From positions 1 to 5,821 of the forward strand of contig RFQW01000122.1 in NCBI GenBank assembly GCA_009924765.1: a stretch of 5,821 nucleotides of DNA, in the 5' to 3' direction. Below are positions 1-5,000 of this stretch, one piece after another. The translations under genes were made by a program, and so were the position numbers. The stretch's first letter is position 1. Every line of letters starts with the position of its first letter. The stretch comes from Planctomycetota bacterium. GTDB lineage: Bacteria > Planctomycetota > Phycisphaerae > Phycisphaerales > SM1A02. The notes under the pieces were generated by a model that saw only the letters and a program-made list of their open reading frames with translations, searched no databases and was not told where the DNA came from.

Positions 1-99
1 GACAACCAGTGCCTCAAGCGCATCCTGCCCGGCGAGGTGCTTGCCAAGGCGCGCGACATGCTGAAGCGCGCCACGCCCGCCGCGGTGGATGCAGCCTGA
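1..99 (+). CDS. C-terminal tail of an unidentified protein (5' end outside window)
   Basis: An open frame runs from the first base to a TGA at 97-99 and encodes 32 residues that end in ...ATPAAVDAA. It contains a basic, probably helical stretch (LKRILPGEVLAKARDMLKR) followed by an Ala-rich tail. The tail is too short to assign to a family. Its stop lies 11 bases inside the next gene if that gene starts at the ATG at 89, so the two genes probably share a transcript and may be translationally coupled. GtrA proteins often sit beside a GT2 enzyme that makes polyprenyl-phosphate-sugar, so such a product is possible here, but nothing in these 32 residues shows it. Confidence 0.6.
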   Translation, partial: DNQCLKRILPGEVLAKARDMLKRATPAAVDAA

Positions 100-1501
100 A
101 CCGATGGGCCCCGTGCAAGCCATCGCGACCGTGATTCGCTGGTGCTGGGCGCAGCGTCATCGCTTCTTCAAGTTCGGCGTGGTGGGCGTGAGCGGCGTGG
201 CCATCAACCAGATCGCCATCTGGGTATGCCAGGAGAAGCTGTTCACCGGCGTGGACAACCCCTCGCTTCGCCTGAACCTGAGCATGGCCGTCGGCATCGT
301 GCTGGGCATGACCAACAACTTCCACTGGAATCGCAAGTGGACGTGGAAGGATCGAGGTCGCACGCAGGACCTGCCCATCGTGCAGCAGTACCTGCAGTAC
401 GCGGCCGCCAACTGGGCCGGCATCGTGGTGCAGGTGACGCTGACCAACCTGCTGGTGCGTTGGATGCCCTATCTGCCCGCCAACCTGTTCGGCATCGGCG
501 TGGCGTGCGTGATCAACTTCATCCTGAACGATCTGTGGACCTATCGCCATGTGGCCACCGAGGGCATCGACCCCGAGGCTGCGCGGTTGGAACGCGCGCG
601 CCTGGCCGTGCCGCTGATCATCTGCGGACTCATCCTGGGTCTGTGCACCTATCTGCACGGGCTGGGCTCCATCCACATCCTGCGCAACGGCGACGAGCTG
701 GTGTACATGCAGATCACGCGCGTCACCGGCACGCTTGGCCAGTGGCTGCCGCTGCAGAGCGGCATGGAGGAGATGCGAAACACCAAGCCGCCGCTGCTGT
801 TCTGGCAGGGCCTGCTCACCACCGACTGGGGCGCGCACTGGTCGCTGGTGGCGTTGCGATGGCCCAGCGTGATGTGGACCTTCGCCACCGGCATCCTGTG
901 CGGACTGCTTGCGTGGCGCATGTCGGGTCGCGATCCGTTCAAGGGCGCGCTGGCGGCGCTGTTCTATCTGGCCTTCTTCAGCAGCTATCGATACGGGCGG
1001 CCGTTCCTCACCAACCCGGCGGAAACCTTCTGGGTGTTCGCGTGCTTCTTCACCATGCTGTGGTGGAAGCCGCGCAGTTTCGACTCGAAGGTGGTGTTCC
1101 CCACGGTGATCGGCGTGCTGGCCGGCATGGCGCTGCTCACCAAGAGCTTCGCGCAGCTGCTGCCCATCGGCGTCGGACTTGCGTGGTGGCACATGCATGT
1201 GCGCGGCTGGCAGTGGGGGGCGTTCGTGCGTCGTTCGCTGCCCGGGCTTGCGTGGATCGCGCTGTTGTCGCTTGGCATGTTCTCGCTGTGGTTCGCGCTG
1301 GATCCCGAACCCGCGGCCATCTGGCGCGAGTTCGTGATGGGCGAGAACGTGGGCAAGATGGGCGCGGGATTCGGTGCGTGGGTGCGGGGCTTCGCGTGGG
1401 GCGACAGCAGCGTGTGGAGCCTGGCGTTCGGATGGTTCCTCAACGCGGGGTTGCTGGCCTTCCCGCTGTTCGGCGTGATGGTGGAGTGCTGGAAGCGATG
1501 A
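89..1501 (+). CDS. GtrA-like domain fused to ArnT/PMT-like GT-C glycosyltransferase, N-terminal portion (frameshifted)
   Basis: This 470-residue polytopic membrane protein has two parts. Residues about 26-153 look like a GtrA domain (PF04138 type): four hydrophobic segments, with the characteristic Asn/aromatic motif twice, NNFHWNRKWTW at 76-86 and NFILNDLWTYR at 143-153. GtrA proteins are thought to help move polyprenyl-phosphate-sugars across the inner membrane. From about residue 172 it resembles a GT-C (ArnT/PMT) transferase that uses a lipid-linked sugar donor. Visible signs are an acidic pair in the first outer loop (GDELVYM, 201-207), KPPLLFW (233-239), RWPSVM (257-262), and a helix ending in ALLTKSF (348-354). 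The frame ends at a TGA (1499-1501) in the middle of the expected fold, and the remainder continues in another frame from 1479 on. The start at 89 overlaps the upstream gene; an in-frame ATG at 104 is an alternative, and neither has a convincing Shine-Dalgarno. The sugar and the acceptor cannot be read from the sequence. Confidence 0.8.
   Translation: MQPEPMGPVQAIATVIRWCWAQRHRFFKFGVVGVSGVAINQIAIWVCQEKLFTGVDNPSLRLNLSMAVGIVLGMTNNFHWNRKWTWKDRGRTQDLPIVQQYLQYAAANWAGIVVQVTLTNLLVRWMPYLPANLFGIGVACVINFILNDLWTYRHVATEGIDPEAARLERARLAVPLIICGLILGLCTYLHGLGSIHILRNGDELVYMQITRVTGTLGQWLPLQSGMEEMRNTKPPLLFWQGLLTTDWGAHWSLVALRWPSVMWTFATGILCGLLAWRMSGRDPFKGALAALFYLAFFSSYRYGRPFLTNPAETFWVFACFFTMLWWKPRSFDSKVVFPTVIGVLAGMALLTKSFAQLLPIGVGLAWWHMHVRGWQWGAFVRRSLPGLAWIALLSLGMFSLWFALDPEPAAIWREFVMGENVGKMGAGFGAWVRGFAWGDSSVWSLAFGWFLNAGLLAFPLFGVMVECWKR
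1479..1501 (+). other. Frameshift junction inside the glycosyltransferase gene
   Basis: The upstream frame stops at a TGA at 1499-1501. The downstream frame is closed by a TGA at 1476-1478 and open from 1479, so any shift must fall within 1479-1501. Reading across the junction gives VECWKR followed by DEERLLWIWVFAIF, which matches the spacing of the ArnT/PMT fold. The local sequence is AAGCGATGAGGAG. Adding one CG to make AAGCGCGATGAGGAG gives K-R-D-E-E in a single frame, so loss of a CG unit from a short GC repeat is the simplest explanation. It could be a sequencing or assembly error, a recent mutation, or less likely a programmed +1 shift at CGA-TGA. Confidence 0.75.
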
Positions 1502-1523
1502 GGAGCGCCTGCTGTGGATCTGG

Positions 1524-2240
1524 GTGTTCGCCATCTTCATCGTGTTCTGCCTGCCCAGTCAGCGCAGCGGGCGCTACCTGCTGGAAGCCATGCCCGCGCT
1601 GGCCGTGCTGATGGCCACGCGTTGCCACCATGTGGGGCGCAACGCGTTCGTGCTGTCGCTGATCGCGGTGCTGGCGGTGGTGCTGCCGCTTGGATGGATC
1701 TCGGTGCTGCTGGGCCGCGAACTTGGCGTCGATGCATTCCCCTGGTGGCACTGGCCGCTGCTGGTCGCGGTGATCGGTTTCGCCATCACGGCCATCATCA
1801 AGCCGCGCTGGACCGCCATGTGCGCCGCGCCTGCCACGCTTGGCGTGTTCCTGTCGCTCAGCAGTTTCCTGTCGGTGTTCAACGCGCCGCTTGGCGTGTT
1901 CGACGAAGCCACGCAGCAGGCCACGATTGGACACGTGGTGTGGGTCCCGGAGAACTTCCGCTCCGTGGCCGAACTCGATCGCTTCCTGCTGCCGCGCGCG
2001 GTGGTGCGTGGCTACCCGATCGATTGGAAGGTGCCCGATGCCGCCATCCGCTCGCCGGACGACTTCATCGTGATTCAGCAGCCCATGGACGCGCCCGCCC
2101 CCGAAGGCGCGATCGGCAGTCGCATCGACCTGACCAGCCGTCACACCACGCAGCAACTGCTCGACATGGCCGCGGGCAACGTGAAGAAGCACCTTTTCTG
2201 CAGGGAATGGGTGGTTCCGGCGGCGTCGATTCACGAGTGA
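1524..2240 (+). CDS. ArnT/PMT-like GT-C glycosyltransferase, C-terminal portion (continuation after frameshift)
   Basis: This frame encodes about 238 residues from a GTG at 1524 and is open back to 1479. It is the expected continuation of the glycosyltransferase encoded upstream. The beginning, WVFAIFIVFCLPSQRSGRYL followed by LEAMPALAVLMA, resembles the ArnT-type region in which a helix and a Ser/Lys or Arg-rich loop precede the proline of the next helix (compare the SxxKxPxYxLPxxPALA pattern). Three or four further hydrophobic segments follow, then a roughly 110-residue hydrophilic tail that ends in a conventional TGA. There is no Shine-Dalgarno before the GTG, and it lies inside a predicted helix, so independent translation is unlikely. 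Codon use and GC content match the upstream part and no further stops have built up, so any inactivation would be recent. Joined with the upstream part, the protein would be about 717 residues. Confidence 0.75.
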   Translation: MFAIFIVFCLPSQRSGRYLLEAMPALAVLMATRCHHVGRNAFVLSLIAVLAVVLPLGWISVLLGRELGVDAFPWWHWPLLVAVIGFAITAIIKPRWTAMCAAPATLGVFLSLSSFLSVFNAPLGVFDEATQQATIGHVVWVPENFRSVAELDRFLLPRAVVRGYPIDWKVPDAAIRSPDDFIVIQQPMDAPAPEGAIGSRIDLTSRHTTQQLLDMAAGNVKKHLFCREWVVPAASIHE

Positions 2241-2259
2241 GGCGGTAATCTGCTCCGCC
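2241..2259 (+). promoter_or_regulatory. Hairpin and -10-like box immediately before the ROK kinase start
   Basis: The 19 bases between the glycosyltransferase stop and the kinase ATG form an inverted repeat: GGCGG (2241-2245), a 9-base loop, and CCGCC (2255-2259). The loop holds TAATCT (2246-2251), which fits the TANNNT form of a -10 box and lies 8 bases before the ATG. That is the spacing expected for a leaderless transcript starting at or next to the ATG. The purine-rich GAGGCGG (2239-2245) could instead serve as a distant Shine-Dalgarno, partly hidden in the stem. No good -35 is seen. Both readings are inferences. Confidence 0.3.
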
Positions 2260-2958
2260 ATGAAGAGCACGCTCGCGATCGACATCGGTGGCACGCATGT
2301 GAAGATCCGCATTCCGTCCGAGATGGAGAAGCGCGAGTTCGAGAGCGGCCCCACGCTCACGCCCAAGCAGATGGTGGATGGGGTGAAGAAGCTCTCTGTG
2401 GGCTGGAAGTTCGACAGCATCTCGATCGGCCTGCCTGCGCCCATCCGCAACAACAAGCCCGTGAAGAATCCCGCCAACCTGGGACCGGGCTGGATGGATT
2501 TCGACTACGACGCCGACTTCGGCGTGCCGGTGAAGATCATCAACGACGCCGCCATGCAGGCTGTGGGCAGCTACAAGGCTGGCCGCATGCTGTTCCTGGG
2601 TCTGGGCACCGGCCTTGGCTCGTGCCTGATCGTGGATCACAGCATCGTTCCACTGGAACTGGCGCACATGCCCTATCGCAAGGGCAAGACCTTCGAGGAC
2701 TTCGTTGGCCTGCGCGGCCTGAAGAAGCTCGGCAAGAAGCGCTGGCGCAAGCAGGTGAGCGACGTGTGCGACATCCTGTACGCGGCGCTGCTGCCCGACG
2801 AGATCGTGATCGGCGGCGGCAACGTGAAGAACCTGAAGGAACTGCCCGAGCACTGCCGCGCCGGCGACAACGCCAACGCCTTCGAGGGCGGCTTCCGCCT
2901 GTGGCAGAAGGATTGGGAGAGCGCGGTGCCGGAGTACGACGACACGCCGAAGAAGTGA
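2260..2958 (+). CDS. ROK-family sugar kinase, polyphosphate-glucokinase-like
   Basis: This is a probable cytoplasmic kinase of 232 residues that phosphorylates a hexose (most likely glucose) using ATP or polyphosphate. The N-terminus has the phosphate-1 loop AIDIGGTHVK (6-15). A GLPAPI strand (58-63) leads to KNPANLGPGW (69-78), comparable to the sugar-site region of polyphosphate glucokinases. IINDAAMQA (93-101) contains the presumed catalytic base Asp96, LGLGTGLG (113-120) is the phosphate-2 loop, and IGGGNVKNL (184-192) is the adenosine-type motif. The zinc-binding CxCGxxGC motif of classical ROK kinases and repressors is absent, as in polyphosphate glucokinases. The usual E-x-G-H is replaced by ELAH (133-136). 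The protein is somewhat short for the family. There is no DNA-binding domain, so it is a kinase rather than a ROK repressor. The start at 2260 directly precedes the first motif. Phosphoryl donor and substrate are not determined. Confidence 0.85.
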   Translation: MKSTLAIDIGGTHVKIRIPSEMEKREFESGPTLTPKQMVDGVKKLSVGWKFDSISIGLPAPIRNNKPVKNPANLGPGWMDFDYDADFGVPVKIINDAAMQAVGSYKAGRMLFLGLGTGLGSCLIVDHSIVPLELAHMPYRKGKTFEDFVGLRGLKKLGKKRWRKQVSDVCDILYAALLPDEIVIGGGNVKNLKELPEHCRAGDNANAFEGGFRLWQKDWESAVPEYDDTPKK

Positions 2959-2988
2959 GCGGGCGCGCGGCGCGCCTTCACCGGCTCA
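2956..2988. terminator. GC-rich hairpin between convergent genes, possible shared terminator
   Basis: The two convergent genes end 27 bases apart. Between their stops is GGCGCG (2962-2967), a 3-base loop, and CGCGCC (2971-2976), a perfect 6-bp stem. Both genes end in TGAGC, so the outer pentamers (2956-2960 and 2984-2988) are also complementary. There is no T tract on either side, so a canonical intrinsic terminator is not supported. The hairpin could still limit read-through in both directions. Confidence 0.35.
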
Positions 2989-4755
2989 CTGGCACTGGCC
3001 GAAGTTCAGCAGCAGCAGGCCGATGTCGGGGTTGCCGATGATGCCGTCGCCGTCCAGATCGGACGGATCGCCCGGCATGGCGCGACCGTAGTTCACCAGC
3101 AGCAGCGACAGATCGCCGGCATCCACCGAGTGGTTGCCGTCCAGATCGCCCTGACACACGAACACCAGCGAGCTGCCCTGGCAGGCGTCGGGCACGCCGT
3201 CGCCATTCACGTCCAGTTCGGGGTGCTCGGCGATCTCGCACACATCCAGCAGGCTGTTGGCGTTGCAGTCACCCGTGACGGCGGCGGTGTAGGCGATCTC
3301 AACCATGCAGTAGCTGCCGCTGGGGCACTGGTCGGCGTTCACGGCCACCGACGCGGTCAGATCGAAGATGGCGATGGTGGTGTTCTCCGGCCCGCGCACG
3401 AACTCGTTGTACACGTCGCGCGGCATCCAGATCAGCCGCGTCATCTCGGAACGGCAGTCGTTCTTGTCGTTGCCGCTGGTGAAGATGCGCGCCACGTAGT
3501 GGCCATTCAGGGTGACGGTCAGCGTTTCGCCGGGCGCGCTGAAGTCGCCGCGCGCACGGATCGTGATCACCGGATCATCCAGCGACAGGGAAGGATTCTC
3601 GTACACCCACTGCTGCGGGTGACCATCGCCGATCACGGGCAGCACGCCCGAGCTGGCGGTGGCATCGGCGTACAGCTGCTGGTCGTAGCTGTCCACGATG
3701 CCGTTGTCGTTGCAGTCCTCCTCGAAGCCACGCGCCAGATCGCACGTGTCGGGCTGCAGGTTGCCGTTCAGGTCGTCCACTTCGCCGCTGGCGATGTCGG
3801 TGGCGTCCAGCGTGCCGTTGGCATCGCAGTCGCCCTCGTAGATCGTCACCAGGTGATAGCCGCCACTCGCCAGCTGCGTCACGCTGCCAACCTGCGGTGG
3901 TTGATAGCACTGCCCGTAGCGGTTGTAGCCCCATCCCACCACGAAGCCGTCGTCGCGTAGCGCGGCGCTGTGGTACGCGCCGGCCGCCACGGACACCACG
4001 CCTGCCAGATCAAGAGGCGGCGACGATTGGCCGTAGTTGTTGTAGCCCCACGCAACCACGCGACCATTGGGCTTCAGCGCCACGGTGTGGAACATGCCCG
4101 GCGCGACATCCGTCACGGTGGTCAGGCCTGCGGGCAGGTTGCATTCGCCATCCACGTTGTAGCCCCATGCCACCAGACTTCCGTCGGTGCGCCGAACAAG
4201 ATTGTGAAAGCCACCGGCATGGATGCGCGCGACATCGGTCAGGCCCGCGGGCGCCTGCGTCTGACCGAACTCGTTGTAACCCCAGCCAACGATGGAGCCA
4301 TCCTCGGTCAGCGTGAGCACGTGCGAGTCACCGGCGGAGATCTGCTGCACGCCGATCAGTCCTTCGGGCACCTCGCACTGATGGAAATCGTTGTTGCCGC
4401 GGCAGATCACGGTTCCGTTGTTCTTGAGCGCCACGGTGAAGAAGCCCCCGCAGGACACATCCTTCACATCCAGGTTCAGGTCGAGCACCTCGCACTGACC
4501 ATCGCCGTTGTAGCCCCAGGCCACCAGCGAACCATCCTGCGCAATGGCCACGGAGTGGAAGGATCCGGCCGCCACTCGCGTGGCTGTGGTCAGCGTGGTC
4601 GGCACGTTGCAGCCACCGTCGCCGTTGTAGCCCCACGCCGCCACCACGGGCATGTTGGGAGGGGTGGCAAACGACGTATCAACGCACAGCGTCACCACTC
4701 CAATGGCGAGGACGCAGCGGCGAATGGTTGATGACCCTTTTCTGCTTGAATCCAC
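2986..4755 (-). CDS. Secreted RCC1-type seven-bladed propeller protein with dockerin-like C-terminus
   Basis: Starting at the GTG at 4755, this encodes 589 residues. Residues 1-30 form a signal peptide: a basic n-region, a hydrophobic core around RCVLAIGVVTLCV, and an SFA cleavage site after residue 30. Residues about 36-310 are seven RCC1/BLIP-II-like blades, with WGYN (RGNN in the third) at 41, 80, 119, 158, 197, 236 and 275. Calcium-loop sequences follow (309-320, 328-339, 347-358). Then comes a beta-rich domain (about 385-492) containing DKNDCR, further loops (496-526), and a dockerin-like pair DLDGNHSVDAGD (537-548) and DLDGDGIIGNPD (566-577) that ends in LLLLNFGQCQ. RCC1 propellers generally bind proteins; the partner here is unknown. 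The longer frame up to an ATG at 4923 is rejected because it runs through the upstream gene's terminator and encodes no recognisable sequence. A GGAG 8 bases before the GTG supports the chosen start. The protein is probably exported or on the cell surface. Confidence 0.85.
   Translation of the reverse strand: MDSSRKGSSTIRRCVLAIGVVTLCVDTSFATPPNMPVVAAWGYNGDGGCNVPTTLTTATRVAAGSFHSVAIAQDGSLVAWGYNGDGQCEVLDLNLDVKDVSCGGFFTVALKNNGTVICRGNNDFHQCEVPEGLIGVQQISAGDSHVLTLTEDGSIVGWGYNEFGQTQAPAGLTDVARIHAGGFHNLVRRTDGSLVAWGYNVDGECNLPAGLTTVTDVAPGMFHTVALKPNGRVVAWGYNNYGQSSPPLDLAGVVSVAAGAYHSAALRDDGFVVGWGYNRYGQCYQPPQVGSVTQLASGGYHLVTIYEGDCDANGTLDATDIASGEVDDLNGNLQPDTCDLARGFEEDCNDNGIVDSYDQQLYADATASSGVLPVIGDGHPQQWVYENPSLSLDDPVITIRARGDFSAPGETLTVTLNGHYVARIFTSGNDKNDCRSEMTRLIWMPRDVYNEFVRGPENTTIAIFDLTASVAVNADQCPSGSYCMVEIAYTAAVTGDCNANSLLDVCEIAEHPELDVNGDGVPDACQGSSLVFVCQGDLDGNHSVDAGDLSLLLVNYGRAMPGDPSDLDGDGIIGNPDIGLLLLNFGQCQ
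3817..4635 (-). repeat. Seven in-frame 117-bp RCC1 repeats
   Basis: The + strand marker GTTGTAGCCCCA, or a close variant, recurs at 3922, 4039, 4156, 4273, 4390, 4507 and 4624. The spacing is exactly 117 bases each time, which is 39 codons per blade. The copies have diverged at nucleotide level but contain no indels. The copy at 4390 is the most divergent (GTTGTTGCCGCG) and encodes RGNN in place of WGYN. The N-terminal strand PVVAAWG probably closes the propeller against the last blade. Confidence 0.9.
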
Positions 4756-4763
4756 CGAGGCAA

Positions 4764-4767
4764 CTCC
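4764..4767 (-). promoter_or_regulatory. Ribosome-binding site that decides the propeller-gene start
   Basis: On the minus strand, GGAG is followed by 8 bases (TTGCCTCG) and then the GTG at 4755-4753. This is good Shine-Dalgarno spacing. It supports the GTG start, which places a normal signal peptide at the N-terminus, over the ATG at 4923. Confidence 0.55.
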
Positions 4768-4802
4768 GCGGACCCACCGGAAATGGCGGCGCCCGAGCCC
4801 CG

Positions 4803-4831
4803 ATTGTGGCACGGATGGCCGCCGAGTCCAA
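4803..4831 (-). promoter_or_regulatory. Weak candidate promoter for the propeller gene
   Basis: On the minus strand, TTGGAC (4831-4826) and CACAAT (4808-4803) are separated by 17 bases and lie about 50 bases before the GTG start. The -10 matches TATAAT at four of six positions, while the -35 shares only TTG clearly. A promoter is expected here because an intrinsic terminator separates this gene from the one upstream, but this particular assignment is weak. Confidence 0.25.
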
Positions 4832-4836
4832 GGTTG

Positions 4837-4866
4837 TTTTGCGTTTTGGTGGCAAGCGGCGCAAAA
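4837..4866. repeat. Inverted repeat upstream of the propeller gene
   Basis: TTTTGCG (4837-4843) and CGCAAAA (4860-4866) are perfectly complementary 7-base arms around a 16-base spacer. The element lies just upstream of the candidate -35. It could be an operator or simply a chance AT-rich palindrome. It has no run of T placed to act as a terminator. Confidence 0.3.
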
Positions 4867-4912
4867 ACATGCCTGCCTCCGGGGCGTGTTGGGCCTCGCA
4901 GCGGGCAATGGA

Positions 4913-4950
4913 CCCCAAAACAAAGCCCAGCCCCGCGTTGGGGGCTGGGC
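4913..4950 (-). terminator. Rho-independent terminator of the upstream dockerin-like gene
   Basis: A perfect 10-bp stem, GCCCAGCCCC / GGGGCTGGGC (4941-4950 with 4925-4934), has a 6-base loop. On the minus strand it is followed directly by TTTGTTTT (4924-4917). It lies 51 bases past the stop codon at 5001-5003 in the same orientation. On the plus strand there is no T tract after the stem, so it acts in the minus direction. Confidence 0.85.
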
Positions 4951-5000
4951 ACGCAGTCATGGGCCAATGGGCGCCGCGCGGCAGCGCCGCCAGTCAGGCG

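Noticed and set aside
14..1540. Long minus-strand open frame of about 508 codons opposite the glycosyltransferase gene
   Set aside because: Its product is dominated by His, Arg, Gln and Ala with no recognisable domain. This is the typical antisense shadow of a GC-rich gene. The plus-strand frame shows clear GtrA and GT-C motifs.
142..1611. Plus-strand open frame of about 489 codons overlapping the glycosyltransferase gene
   Set aside because: It is low-complexity, Arg/Ala/His-rich sequence and an off-frame shadow. It spans the frameshift point only because its frame happens to lack stops.
1498..1611. ATG at 1498 overlapping the TGA, with GGAG upstream, as a coupled restart of a second gene
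   Set aside because: That ATG is in the third frame and gives only about 38 residues of Cys/Ser-rich sequence. It does not read the glycosyltransferase continuation.
3130..3960. Plus-strand open frame of about 276 codons opposite the propeller gene
   Set aside because: It consists of Val/Ala/His-rich repetitive sequence that mirrors the RCC1 and calcium-loop codons on the other strand. No start signal or domain is seen.
3817..4635. Regularly spaced repeats considered as a CRISPR-like or other noncoding array
   Set aside because: The 117-base period is exactly 39 codons, the copies are diverged, and they encode RCC1 blades in one continuous frame. The repeat is protein-coding.
4756..4923. 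N-terminal extension of the propeller protein to an ATG at 4923
   Set aside because: The extension would begin at the edge of the terminator hairpin of the upstream gene. It encodes Arg/Pro-rich sequence without a domain and would bury the signal peptide 56 residues inside the protein.
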